Shown in pieces: positions 28,515 to 37,728 of a stretch of DNA of 64,000 nucleotides. This stretch comes from Mordavella massiliensis (GTDB lineage Bacteria; Bacillota; Clostridia; Lachnospirales; Lachnospiraceae): contig NZ_JACJLV010000009.1 of the NCBI RefSeq assembly GCF_016902415.1, positions 1-64,000 on the forward strand. The letters are read 5' to 3'. Position 1 is the first letter of the stretch, and each line of letters starts with the position of its first letter. The notes under the pieces are model-generated. The model worked only from the letters and a program-made list of their open reading frames with translations, ran no database searches and was not told the DNA's origin. The translations under genes and the position numbers were made by a program.

Positions 28515-29654
28515 ATGATTTATATGGATAATGCGGCGACAACCATGCATAAGCCGCAGGAAGTGATCGATGCAGTGGTAATGGCCATGAGTTCTATGGG
28601 CAATGCAGGAAGAGGAGTGAACGAGGCTTCACTCAGCGCATCCCGGATCATTTACGATACCAGGGAAAAGCTTTGCCGGCTGTTTGGCGCAGAGGATCCC
28701 AGACAGATCGTCTTTACGCCGAATTCCACGGAGAGTCTGAATATTGCCATCAAGGGAATCCTGAATCCTGGGGATCATGTGATCGCGACCATGCTGGAAC
28801 ACAATTCCGTCCTTCGTCCGCTGTATGAGATGGAGAAAAAGGGCGTCCGGCTCACGATCGTAAAGAGCGATCAGAACGGACGTTTTAACCTGAAGGATAT
28901 TGAGGACGCGATCGCGGAGGATACGAAGATGATCGTCTGCACCAACGGCTCCAATCTGACAGGTAATTACGTAGATCCCGAACCGGTGGGGACACTGGCA
29001 AGAGAACGGGGGATCGTATTTGTAGTGGATGCATCCCAGACAGCAGGCGTATTTCCGATTGACGTGCAGAAAATGAAGATAGATGTGCTTTGCTTTACAG
29101 GACACAAGGGGATGCTGGCGCCCCAGGGGACCGGCGGAATGTATGTGAGAAAAGGACTTGTGATCCGGCCTTTGAAATCAGGCGGAAGCGGAGTGCAGAC
29201 CTACAGTAAAACGCATCCGATCGAGATGCCCACCGCTCTGGAGGCGGGTACGCTCAATGGACACGGCATCGCAGGCCTTCATGCAGCCGTGGAATACCTG
29301 GAAAAAACGGGCGTGGACAACATCCGCGCCCGTGAACAGGATCTGATGTGGCGTTTTTACGAGGGAGTAAAAGATATTCCGGGCGTAAAGGTATACGGAG
29401 ACTTCAGTTCGAAGAACCGCTGCCCGATCGTGACGCTGAATATCGGCGACTATGATTCTTCCGAAGTGAGCGACGAGCTCCTTACAGAATATGGAATATC
29501 CACCAGAGCCGGCGGCCACTGCGCCCCCCTGATGCATGAGGCGCTGGGGACGGTGGAACAGGGGGCTGTAAGATTCAGCTTCTCTCACTACAATACGGAG
29601 GAAGAAGTGGATACTGCCATAGAGGCGATCCGCGAACTATCTAAGGAGGAGTAG
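28515..29654 (+). CDS. NifS/Csd-like class V aminotransferase
   Basis: About 379 residues. ATG 28515 (MIYMDNAATT) is preferred, since the upstream ATG at 28503 touches the GAAAGG RBS. PLP motifs: HNSV, VDASQTAGV and FTGHKGMLAPQG with the Schiff-base Lys (about K198). The catalytic Cys lies in RAGGHCAPLMHEALG. Such enzymes remove sulfur from cysteine or selenium from selenocysteine. The position between the sel genes and yedE suggests supply of selenide/persulfide selenium to SelD; substrate preference is inference. It is followed 4 bp later by yedE. Confidence 0.88.
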   Translation: MIYMDNAATTMHKPQEVIDAVVMAMSSMGNAGRGVNEASLSASRIIYDTREKLCRLFGAEDPRQIVFTPNSTESLNIAIKGILNPGDHVIATMLEHNSVLRPLYEMEKKGVRLTIVKSDQNGRFNLKDIEDAIAEDTKMIVCTNGSNLTGNYVDPEPVGTLARERGIVFVVDASQTAGVFPIDVQKMKIDVLCFTGHKGMLAPQGTGGMYVRKGLVIRPLKSGGSGVQTYSKTHPIEMPTALEAGTLNGHGIAGLHAAVEYLEKTGVDNIRAREQDLMWRFYEGVKDIPGVKVYGDFSSKNRCPIVTLNIGDYDSSEVSDELLTEYGISTRAGGHCAPLMHEALGTVEQGAVRFSFSHYNTEEEVDTAIEAIRELSKEE

Positions 29655-29658
29655 CAGC

Positions 29659-30753
29659 ATGAATTTATCAGATTCAAAAAAGAAACTGGCACTGGCCGGT
29701 GTGGTATGCGGTATCGTAGCGGCGCTTCTTGCATACTTTGGAAACCCGGCAAACATGGCATTTTGTATTGCCTGCTTTATCCGTGATACAGCAGGAGCGC
29801 TGGGCATGCACCAGGCAGAGGCGGTACAGTATGCAAGACCGGAGATCATCGGCCTGATCCTGGGATCTTTCCTGATCTCCGTGGCAACCAAAGAGTATCG
29901 TTCTACCGCGGGTTCATCTCCGATGATCCGTTTCATCCTCGGTATGATCATTATGATCGGCGCCCTGGTATTCCTGGGATGCCCGCTTCGTATGGTGATC
30001 CGTATGTCAGCCGGCGACCTGAACGCATGGGTGGCTCTGATCGGATTTATCCTGGGTATTGCAACCGGCGTATTTGCATTAAAGAAAGGATTCAGCCTGG
30101 GACGTTCTTATGTGTCCAACAAAGAAAGCGGCGTTGTGATCTCTGTGATCGCAGTGGGCATTTTGATCCTGGCTGTATTTACCACGCTTCTTAAGAGCAG
30201 CGAGACCGGCCCCGGCAGCATGCATGCGCCGGTGATCCTGGCTCTGATCGGCGGACTGGTATTTGGAGCATTTGCCCAGAAGTCCAGAATGTGCTTTGCA
30301 GGAAGCATCCGCGATATCATCCTGATGAAAAATTTCGACCTGTTCTGTGTGATCGCAGGACTGTTCGTTGTAATGCTGGTGTTCAATCTTGCGACAGGAC
30401 GTTTCGTTCTTGGATTTGACACACCGGGTATCATCGCTCATTCCGATCATCTGTGGAATATCCTCGGAATGTACACAGTCGGCTTTGCGGCAGTGCTTGC
30501 AGGCGGATGCCCGCTTCGCCAGCTGATTCTGGCGGGCCAGGGCTCTTCTGACGCGGCCATGACGGTTGTCGGAATGTTCGTGGCAGCAGCGCTTTGCCAC
30601 AATCTGGGACTGGCAGCCAGCGGAACCGCTCTGGACGCCGAGACGCAGGAAGTCGTTGCAGGCGCCGTACCGTTAAACGGAAAAGTGGCATGCGTGATCT
30701 GTATTGTGGTTCTGTTTATCATCGCATTTACCAACAAACGCGAGTCGAAATAA
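29659..30753 (+). CDS. yedE: YedE-type putative selenium transporter
   Basis: A 364-residue integral membrane protein with about nine or ten TM segments and the YeeE/YedE Cys-containing motifs: FCIACFIRD, FLGCPLRMVIR, SRMCFAGSIRDI and GGCPLRQLILAGQG. The duplicated GCPLR motif lies in two related halves. YeeE relatives import thiosulfate; the YedE branch co-occurs with selenium genes and is proposed to move a selenium compound. Linked to the NifS-like gene (4-bp gap) and followed by a TusA-like and a DUF3343 gene. Confidence 0.93.
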   Translation: MNLSDSKKKLALAGVVCGIVAALLAYFGNPANMAFCIACFIRDTAGALGMHQAEAVQYARPEIIGLILGSFLISVATKEYRSTAGSSPMIRFILGMIIMIGALVFLGCPLRMVIRMSAGDLNAWVALIGFILGIATGVFALKKGFSLGRSYVSNKESGVVISVIAVGILILAVFTTLLKSSETGPGSMHAPVILALIGGLVFGAFAQKSRMCFAGSIRDIILMKNFDLFCVIAGLFVVMLVFNLATGRFVLGFDTPGIIAHSDHLWNILGMYTVGFAAVLAGGCPLRQLILAGQGSSDAAMTVVGMFVAAALCHNLGLAASGTALDAETQEVVAGAVPLNGKVACVICIVVLFIIAFTNKRESK

Positions 30754-30825
30754 GCAGGACGGCAGAGGATTTTTGTTGAAAAATGATAGGAACCGTAGTA
30801 TTCTAGGAAAGAAGGTAACAGATCA

Positions 30826-31029
30826 ATGAAAGAAGTAGATGCAAGAGGATTATCCTGTCCGGAACCGCTGATGCTGACTGCGGAAGCGCTCAAAAGCGCG
30901 GACGGCCCGGTAAAGGTTCTGGTTACAGAGCCCCATCAGAAGACAAATGTGGAGAAATACGCCAAAGATCACGGCAAAAAGACCACATCTGCCGAGAAGG
31001 ATGGATACATCGAAGTGGTGATTGAGTAA
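30826..31029 (+). CDS. TusA-family sulfur carrier-like protein
   Basis: A 67-residue protein with the TusA/SirA signature at the start: VDARGLSCPEPLMLT, with the carrier Cys at residue 11 (CPEP). It probably hands a persulfide or perselenide from the NifS-like enzyme or the YedE transporter onward. It abuts the DUF3343 gene with no gap. Confidence 0.92.
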   Translation: MKEVDARGLSCPEPLMLTAEALKSADGPVKVLVTEPHQKTNVEKYAKDHGKKTTSAEKDGYIEVVIE

Positions 31030-31266
31030 ATGAGAAAAAAAGAATTGAAACTGGTCATAACATTTCATACGACTGCGGATGCCATGGCTATGGAAAAGGT
31101 CTGCAAGGAACAAAATGTTCCAGGGCGGATCATCCCTGTGCCAAGAGCGATTTCAGCGGGCTGCGGACTGGCCTGGTGCGCACAGCTGGAAGAGCGGGAA
31201 GAGATCGCAGCGGCGATGAAGGCGGCCGGGATCGAAGAAGAAGCCATGCACGAGTGCATGGTGTAA
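31030..31266 (+). CDS. DUF3343 family protein
   Basis: A 78-residue protein starting at the base after the TusA-like stop. It belongs to the small DUF3343 family, often next to NifS-, YedE- or TusA-type genes. Cysteines in SAGCGLAWC and near the C-terminus (HECMV) suggest a thiol role. Function is not established. Confidence 0.85.
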   Translation: MRKKELKLVITFHTTADAMAMEKVCKEQNVPGRIIPVPRAISAGCGLAWCAQLEEREEIAAAMKAAGIEEEAMHECMV

Positions 31267-31291
31267 ATGTAACACAGGAAAATATTTTTTT

Positions 31292-31319
31292 GCCAGCAGG
31301 AAAACTGCTGGCTTTTTTA
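31292..31319 (+). terminator. Terminator after the selenium block
   Basis: GCCAGCAG and CTGCTGGC around a GAAAA loop, followed by TTTTTT. Confidence 0.93.
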
Positions 31320-31374
31320 TTAACAGGAAATTGCAAAGTTAAAAAATAAATATTCTGAAATGTAAATATTTGCA

Positions 31375-31402
31375 TTGAAATAGTCGAATAATATGATATT
31401 CT
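31375..31402 (+). promoter_or_regulatory. Probable promoter of the M64 peptidase gene
   Basis: TTGAAA (31375-31380), 16 bp, TATTCT (31397-31402) with an upstream TG (extended -10), in an AT-rich gap. Confidence 0.5.
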
Positions 31403-31459
31403 GAATATAGAGATTTTTCTTTGTTGCGTCAAAGAATGAAAAGGAGGGAGAATATAGCG

Positions 31460-34285
31460 ATGAAGAAAATGAGATTCGGAAAATCAAAAAAACATTCCGT
31501 GATTGTATTTGTTATGGTATTCTCGTTGTGTTTTGTCCCGTTTTTTGGGAACGTGGCTTATGCAGAAAATTCTGCGCCGGCGGAAGAACAAATTGAGGAA
31601 CCTGCAGAGGATCAACCGGAAGAAAAAACAGAGGATGGTTCTGGTGAAGAGATACCGGAAAGCACAGAGGCTATAAAGGAGGAAGGCCCCCAAAATTCTA
31701 CAGAAGGATCACAAGGGGAAGTGATCGGATCGATGAATGATGCAAATAAGCAAGAGATAAAAGCGTTTAGTGAAGAAACAGGGAGACAAAAGCAGGAAGA
31801 GAAGATGAAAACAAATGAGGGTGTTATGGATCCTGTGCCGGATAAAACTCCTCATCTGGTCTATGGAAATTCAGAATTGCGGGATGAAGATGCCTTTGTG
31901 CTTTTGATGTTCGGAGATGGGTTTACAGCAAATGAACAGGAAACATTCTACTCGGAATCGAAGCGAATTGCTGAATATGTAATGGATACATCGCCCTGGG
32001 ATGAATTTACAGACACTATTAAAATTTATGCTTTGGGTGTAATTTCGAATGAATCGGGAGCAAAGGGTGATAATGCAATCAATCAGGAACAGGCTGATGC
32101 TGATACCAGAGACACCTATTTTGGGGCTTCTTTCTGGAGCGGTGGAATGCAGAGGTTGGTGTCGGTTGATCAGGAAGGAATGGAAAAGGCGAGAGCCTTA
32201 TCGGCGGAATATCTTCCTTCGGCAGATTATAATGTGATCGTGGTAAACTCTGAGACTTATGGAGGGAGCGGCGGAAGTATTTGTGTGGCTTCTTTAAATA
32301 ATGAATCATTAGAGATGATGCTTCATGAATTGGGACATACGGTTGCGGATTTGGCTGATGAATACTTTGCAGGAGCCAGCTATGCCCGTGAATATGCAAA
32401 CATGACAGCTGAATCAGACCCTGAAAAAGTAAGATGGTCCCGGTTTATTGGAAAGAACGGTGTGGGTGTTTATGAATATGATAATGGAGGCGATGGATGG
32501 TATCGCCCGCATGAAAATTGCAAGATGCGATTTTTAGGAAAGCAGTATGAATATTGTGAAGTATGTAAAGAGGAATTAAGGAAAGCATTTTGCAGTGATT
32601 CTGATGTTACAAAACTATTCTTTCAGCCTTATGCGGATATGTTTTACGAGGATGATAGCGGAAAGGATATGAAGGAATATTTTATTCTGCGCCGTGGTGA
32701 GAACGAAATTACAGGAGATAAACTTGGAGATGCACTGCAATTGACGTATAAAGACGGTGACGGGCAGATTGTAGAAGGCATTCCAGCGAAAGCGGGTACG
32801 TATACAATTGAAGCGAAGTTTCTGGGAAATGAAACGTATAGTGCATGTCAACAGACGGCAGAATACACAATAGAACTTCCGGATTTGATCACTCTTTCTG
32901 TCGAATCTAAAGTTTATGATGGACAGCCTGCAACTGTTAGTTATGATGTGGATTATGACGGTTCCTATAGTGTAGAGACACATTATACCGGTACGGTTCC
33001 TTACGCGGCAGAGATCACCAGTGTATATGATAGTGATGAAGCTCCTATTAAACCGGGACGGTATAAGTTGACTTTAACGGTAAGGGATGAAGAAGGAACC
33101 CCTATCAGCAGAAAAGCCCAGGATTTTGAGATTTCTTTTAAGTCTACTACAATATCAAATCATGATACGAATGATTACCCGGGAGCAATGCCTTATTATA
33201 ATAATAAAACGATTGTTTTTACCGGAGAGGGATTTACAGCTGATGAGCAGGAAGAATTTGAAACATTGGCTAAACAGTATATTGATTACTTCCGAAATAC
33301 AGAGCCATATAAAGAAGCAGATCTGTATTTTAATTATCATACAGTGGAAGCGGTTTCTGATCAGTCGGGAATAGGAAAGGTACCCTCAGAGAACAGTTAT
33401 TTCCGTCTTTCTTATGACAAGAATGGAAAAATAGTTTCAGAAGATGGAGACTATCCGACTCAGGGGGCAATGTATATAGGAAATAATGTGATCACTTCAT
33501 ATTACAAAGCGACTATAGTGATTGTAAATGATAAAAATGTGAAGGAAGGGGCAACCGTTACAAATAAACGTTTTACTGTGTATGCAACACCCGATGAAGC
33601 AGGAATGGAGTATGCGGCAAGCGAGTTGTTGAATTACTTTACTTCACAGCCGGAAGGATACAGAGCTTCTACAGAGGAAGAAAAAGAGGCACAGAGACTG
33701 GAATTTTTAAAAGCGCTGTACTATACCTGGTATGGGACAGATTATGCGCCGATATTGAGTCGGGCTTATGATGAAACATTCATAGAAACCGGAGAACCGA
33801 TTGATTTATCATCTTATTTCCATGCTTATGTATTAGATAAGGAAATACCCAATATTGCATTTCAAATGACTTATTATGCGGATGATAACGGACAACCAGG
33901 CGAACAACTAAAAGAGGCGCCTTCAAAGGCTGGCACATATTATGCTCAGGCTGAATTTATTCCGGAAGGAGGAGCCTGGACACAGGAAGTTACGGTAGAA
34001 GGAGCAACGTATAATATTCCACTTTCCAGAGGGTGGACAACATACGTGATTCAGCCAGAAAAAACTGAAGAGGGATCGGGGGGATCGGCGGAAGGAGATC
34101 CCGGAGATGCAGATGATCAGCAAAATATAAATAAACCTGTTTCAGATAAAAATATCGTTTCAGATAAGAATAACGTGAACAGGGTAAAAACAGGAGATTC
34201 CAATCATTTGGCTCTTTACTCGATACTTTTTGTTGGATCAATGTTAGTTGTTGGAACAGTGCTTTTGAAAAAGCGTAAAAGATAA
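31460..34285 (+). CDS. Secreted, wall-anchored M64-type metallopeptidase
   Basis: A 941-residue extracellular protein. ATG 31460 has AAGGAGGGAG upstream. The N-terminus has a basic start, a hydrophobic stretch and a VAYA-type cleavage site near residue 36, then an acidic Glu/Pro/Ser linker to about residue 125. The first peptidase domain carries LLMFGDGFTANEQE and zinc motif HELGHTVADLADEY (H289, E290, H293), typical of IgA-peptidase family M64. Ig-like or MBG-type repeats follow, then a second M64-like module (TIVFTGEGFTADEQEEF) without any HExxH. The end is VKTGDS, a hydrophobic segment and KKRKR, a sortase-type anchor variant. Base composition is visibly more AT-rich than neighbours, suggesting acquisition. 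The substrate is unknown; host mucin or immunoglobulin is a family-based guess. Confidence 0.88.
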   Translation: MKKMRFGKSKKHSVIVFVMVFSLCFVPFFGNVAYAENSAPAEEQIEEPAEDQPEEKTEDGSGEEIPESTEAIKEEGPQNSTEGSQGEVIGSMNDANKQEIKAFSEETGRQKQEEKMKTNEGVMDPVPDKTPHLVYGNSELRDEDAFVLLMFGDGFTANEQETFYSESKRIAEYVMDTSPWDEFTDTIKIYALGVISNESGAKGDNAINQEQADADTRDTYFGASFWSGGMQRLVSVDQEGMEKARALSAEYLPSADYNVIVVNSETYGGSGGSICVASLNNESLEMMLHELGHTVADLADEYFAGASYAREYANMTAESDPEKVRWSRFIGKNGVGVYEYDNGGDGWYRPHENCKMRFLGKQYEYCEVCKEELRKAFCSDSDVTKLFFQPYADMFYEDDSGKDMKEYFILRRGENEITGDKLGDALQLTYKDGDGQIVEGIPAKAGTYTIEAKFLGNETYSACQQTAEYTIELPDLITLSVESKVYDGQPATVSYDVDYDGSYSVETHYTGTVPYAAEITSVYDSDEAPIKPGRYKLTLTVRDEEGTPISRKAQDFEISFKSTTISNHDTNDYPGAMPYYNNKTIVFTGEGFTADEQEEFETLAKQYIDYFRNTEPYKEADLYFNYHTVEAVSDQSGIGKVPSENSYFRLSYDKNGKIVSEDGDYPTQGAMYIGNNVITSYYKATIVIVNDKNVKEGATVTNKRFTVYATPDEAGMEYAASELLNYFTSQPEGYRASTEEEKEAQRLEFLKALYYTWYGTDYAPILSRAYDETFIETGEPIDLSSYFHAYVLDKEIPNIAFQMTYYADDNGQPGEQLKEAPSKAGTYYAQAEFIPEGGAWTQEVTVEGATYNIPLSRGWTTYVIQPEKTEEGSGGSAEGDPGDADDQQNINKPVSDKNIVSDKNNVNRVKTGDSNHLALYSILFVGSMLVVGTVLLKKRKR

Positions 34286-34327
34286 GATAAAAATATTTTT
34301 AATAGAAAATTTCCAAATGTTTTAAAA

Positions 34328-34366
34328 ACGGAGAGGCGAATAATATTATTTGTCTCTCCGTTTTTT
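34328..34366 (+). terminator. Terminator after the M64 gene
   Basis: ACGGAGAG pairs with CTCTCCGT, with inner AATAAT/ATTATT, and is followed by TTTTTT. Confidence 0.93.
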
Positions 34367-34503
34367 GCACATAGAAAACAACATTTCCCTCATGTAAAAC
34401 TCCCTTTTATGCAAAAACTGTTGATTTTCAAATTGAAATAGATAAAATAAAGCATAGCTTAAAGGAACGGCAAAGAAAAGTAAAAAGAAAGAAGGAATGA
34501 GAG

Positions 34504-35754
34504 ATGGAAAAGAAAAAGAAATTTTCAATATCTCTGACCACGCAGATTCTGATCGCAACAGTCGGAGGTATCGTATTCGGCGCACTGATAGGACCCTGGG
34601 CGGAGAATCTTAAGTTTATCGGAGATATTTTCTTAAGACTGATCCAGATGTCCGTTGTGCTTCTGGTTATGTCTTCTGTAGCAGCTGCAGTAGGCGGCGG
34701 CGACGGAAAAGACGTCGGAAAAATGGGCGTGCATACGATCAAATGGATCGTGTTCTTTACAGCGATTGCCGCTGTGCTGGGTGTGGTTTTGTCCATGCTG
34801 GTAAAACCGGGACTTGGCATTGACCTCTCCGGAGCAGAAGAAGTAACAGAGACGGCAGTAGAGGCCGCGTCCCTTCAGGATACCCTTTTGAACTTTGTTC
34901 CTACAAACGTAGTGGAATCTATGGCTGATGGATCCATGGTGCCGTGTATCGTATTTGCGATCTTCTTTGGCGTGGCCATGGGAGCCTACACCCGCCAGAG
35001 CGGAAACCGCAACATGGCAGACTGGGTGATCGGCTTAAATAAAGTCATTACCAATATCATCAAAACAGTTATGTACATTGCCCCGATCGGTATCTTCTGC
35101 CTGCTGGCAGACGTAGCCGGATCCACAGGATTTGCAGTGATCATCCCGATGGCTAAATTCCTGGGAGTGCTCCTGATCGGCGATGTGATCCAGTTTTTGA
35201 TCTACGGACCGATCACAGCGGTACTTTGCGGCGTCAATCCATTTAAGATGCCGAAGAAATTCGGCAAAATGTCCCTGATGGCAGTCACCACCACATCCGG
35301 CGCGATCTGCCTTCAGACAAAAATGGAAGACGCAGTCACCAAATTCGGCGTCAGCCGTAAAGTGGCAGACTTTACAGGACCCATTACCATGTCCATGAAC
35401 AGCTGCGGCGCAGCTATGTGCTATGTAACCGCCATCTTCTTCATGGCACAGTCCACAGGAATCGAAATGACGGTATACCAGATGGGTATGGCAATCCTTC
35501 TGTCCTGCCTGATGTGCATGGGAACCATTTCCGTACCGGGCGGCTCCGTGATCGTGTACACCTTCCTGGCATCCTCGCTGGGACTTCCGATGGACAGCAT
35601 CGCAGTCCTGATCGGAATCGACTGGTTCGCAGGAATGTTCCGTACACTGATGAACGTAGACGTAGATGTCATGGTAGGCATGCTGGTAGCCAAGAAGCTT
35701 GGCGAACTGGATCTGGATGTCTACAACGACAAAAAAACCGTCGCTTACGAATAA
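34504..35754 (+). CDS. Dicarboxylate/amino acid:cation symporter (DAACS)
   Basis: A 416-residue GltP/DctA-type carrier with 8 TM segments and two re-entrant hairpins. Recognisable elements are the Ser-rich hairpin region (MAVTTTSGA), MSMNSCGAAM in place of the usual NMDG motif, and a C-terminal DWFAGMFRTLMNV segment. It takes up glutamate, aspartate, C4-dicarboxylates or small neutral amino acids with Na+ or H+; the altered NMDG region hints at a non-standard substrate. A moderate promoter (TTGATT-16-TAAAAT, 34421-34448) lies upstream and a very strong hairpin downstream. Confidence 0.9.
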   Translation: MEKKKKFSISLTTQILIATVGGIVFGALIGPWAENLKFIGDIFLRLIQMSVVLLVMSSVAAAVGGGDGKDVGKMGVHTIKWIVFFTAIAAVLGVVLSMLVKPGLGIDLSGAEEVTETAVEAASLQDTLLNFVPTNVVESMADGSMVPCIVFAIFFGVAMGAYTRQSGNRNMADWVIGLNKVITNIIKTVMYIAPIGIFCLLADVAGSTGFAVIIPMAKFLGVLLIGDVIQFLIYGPITAVLCGVNPFKMPKKFGKMSLMAVTTTSGAICLQTKMEDAVTKFGVSRKVADFTGPITMSMNSCGAAMCYVTAIFFMAQSTGIEMTVYQMGMAILLSCLMCMGTISVPGGSVIVYTFLASSLGLPMDSIAVLIGIDWFAGMFRTLMNVDVDVMVGMLVAKKLGELDLDVYNDKKTVAYE

Positions 35755-35778
35755 GCCAACCATTTCCTAACAAATCAT

Positions 35779-35830
35779 ACATAAATGGGGGACGGGGGAT
35801 TTCTGGAAATCCCCCGTCCCCCATTTATGT
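35779..35830. terminator. 24-bp perfect palindromic hairpin after the symporter
   Basis: The left arm (35779-35802) and right arm (35807-35830) are exact inverted copies around CTGG. Each arm includes GGGGGACGGGGG or its complement flanked by AT-rich ends, and TTTT follows (35830-35833). It is best read as an unusually long terminator, but it exceeds what termination needs and could be a remnant of a small repeat element. Confidence 0.8.
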
Positions 35831-35919
35831 TTTCCACATTTTATCCACAGGTATTATCCACATCCTGGGGATTTGTGGTATGATAATTCCAGGTATGTGT
35901 GTCCGGGAGGGTGGAAAGT

Positions 35920-37728
35920 ATGAGGATTCACATGGAGAGTTTGCTTTTTGAGGTGATTTTGAATATTGCGCTGCTTGTGCTGGTGGCGACTCTGCTGTCG
36001 AAGGTGCAGCTGATCCAGACGATTATCTCGCAGGAGCGGCGAAGCGGCGCGGGCCAGGTGTTTCTGTCGGTGGTTTTTGGCGCGGTGATCGTTCTGTCTG
36101 TGTACACAGGGATCGATATGGACGGCTACAATATGAACACCCGCGTGATCGCCGCGATTGCGGCCGGGATCCTTGGCGGTCCGCTGGTGGGGATGTATGC
36201 CTCCATGATCGGGGCGGTCTATATCTATTTTTTTGCGGGGCCGGCGGCTTTTGCGATGGCGTCCGCCTTCTCCACGGTTCTGTTCGGGCTTCTGGGAGGG
36301 GGATTCTACCCGTATTTTCAGCGTGGAAAATGGAAATACAGAGACCTGTTTTTCCTGACCTGCTTTGCGGAGATCTGCGATCTTGTGATTATTCTGCGGA
36401 TGGTCAGTCCTTTTTCCCTGGCTCTTGCCACCGTGCAAAAGGCCGGAATCCTGATGACGTTGATGAATGCGGCGGGTATTCTCCTTTTCATCTCCAGTTT
36501 CAACAATATTTTTATCCGGCAGGATATTGAGAGCAGCCGTCAGCTGCAGATGGCGTCGGAACTTGGCCGGCGCTGCATCCCGCTTCTTGGCAACGGTCTT
36601 GAGGATGAAGCGAATATGAAGGAACTGGTGTCGGTGCTTCTGGAAGCCAGCGGCTGGACAGGCGTGATCCTGACGGACCGGGAGCGGATCCTGGCATGGA
36701 AGCAGCAGCCGGATGACAGCGGCGGGGAGGAAACCATCTGGCCGGGAGAACTTCCGGGAAGAAAAGGAAAATCCCCGGGCAGAGCGCAGGAAGAAGGCCT
36801 GCCGGAGCTTCCGGATCTGGACGGTATCCCGGAGATCGGGCTTGCCGCCATGAAGAAGGGGGAACTGGAAATCGCCTACAAGGTGCCAAAATCCAGCGCC
36901 TGGTACGAATGGATGCGGGAGTATTCCATGATCGCGGCGCCCTTTATGATTGAAAAGGAGGCCATCGGCTGTCTGATCGTGTGGACGAAAAGACAGTGGG
37001 TTTTCCGCCAGAGCGATGTGGAACTTCTGCAGAACCTGGTACAGATCGCCTCCGCCCAGATTGCCATGTCGGAGCTGGAGCGGCAGAGGCTTCTCCGCCA
37101 GCAGGCAGAGTTCAAGGCACTGCAGTTCCAGGTGAACCCGCATTTTCTTTTCAACGCCCTCAACACGATTTCCTACGTGTGCAGGGAAAATGCGGACAGA
37201 GCCCGGGAGCTTCTGATCACCCTTGCAAATTATTTCCGCTACAATCTGAATGAAGGAAAATATATGGTGCCTATGGCAGGAGAGCTGGAGCATGTCCGCA
37301 ATTATCTGGAGATTGAAAAAGCCCGCTTTGAAGATAAGCTGGAGGTTTCCTATGATCTGCCGGAGCAGATGGATATCAGGATCCCGACCCTGATCCTGCA
37401 GCCACTGGTAGAAAATGCGGTCCGCTACGGGATCAGCCCGGACGGGAGGCGCAGGGTTCATATCAGCGTGCAGGAAACAGAGGAAGCGTATCAGGTATCC
37501 ATCCGGGATCAGGGCAGAGGATTTCCTCAGGAGGTGCTGGACAAATTTAAGAAAAATGAGCCTTTTGGGAGAAGTATCGGTCTTCGGAATGTAAACCAGA
37601 GGATGAAGAAGGCTTACGGGGAATCCTTTGGGCTTGATATTGTAAGTTCCCCGGAAGGAAGTTGTGTTACGTTAAGGTTTTTAAAGGAAAAGGAAGAGGA
37701 GAAAGAACGTGAGAATAGCGGTAATTGA
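35920..37728 (+). CDS. LytS-type sensor histidine kinase
   Basis: A 602-residue kinase. ATG 35920 follows GGGAGGG by about 8 bases; a GTG at 35899 is in frame but has no RBS. Five or six TM segments of the 5TMR-LYT type (about 1-185), a GAF-like domain (about 215-350), the His_kinase box NPHFLFNALNTISY with phospho-accepting H408, and an HATPase domain with ENAVRYGI, DQGRGF and SIGLRNVNQRM. LytS relatives sense extracellular pyruvate or membrane state. It overlaps its response regulator by 20 bp. The ligand is unknown; the adjacent symporter is a plausible target. Confidence 0.93.
   Translation: MRIHMESLLFEVILNIALLVLVATLLSKVQLIQTIISQERRSGAGQVFLSVVFGAVIVLSVYTGIDMDGYNMNTRVIAAIAAGILGGPLVGMYASMIGAVYIYFFAGPAAFAMASAFSTVLFGLLGGGFYPYFQRGKWKYRDLFFLTCFAEICDLVIILRMVSPFSLALATVQKAGILMTLMNAAGILLFISSFNNIFIRQDIESSRQLQMASELGRRCIPLLGNGLEDEANMKELVSVLLEASGWTGVILTDRERILAWKQQPDDSGGEETIWPGELPGRKGKSPGRAQEEGLPELPDLDGIPEIGLAAMKKGELEIAYKVPKSSAWYEWMREYSMIAAPFMIEKEAIGCLIVWTKRQWVFRQSDVELLQNLVQIASAQIAMSELERQRLLRQQAEFKALQFQVNPHFLFNALNTISYVCRENADRARELLITLANYFRYNLNEGKYMVPMAGELEHVRNYLEIEKARFEDKLEVSYDLPEQMDIRIPTLILQPLVENAVRYGISPDGRRRVHISVQETEEAYQVSIRDQGRGFPQEVLDKFKKNEPFGRSIGLRNVNQRMKKAYGESFGLDIVSSPEGSCVTLRFLKEKEEEKERENSGN

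Noticed and set aside
35854-37461. 535-codon minus-strand frame opposite the LytS-type kinase
   Set aside because: The kinase frame has full domain motifs; the antisense frame has none and is Pro/His/Arg-rich, as expected of a shadow.
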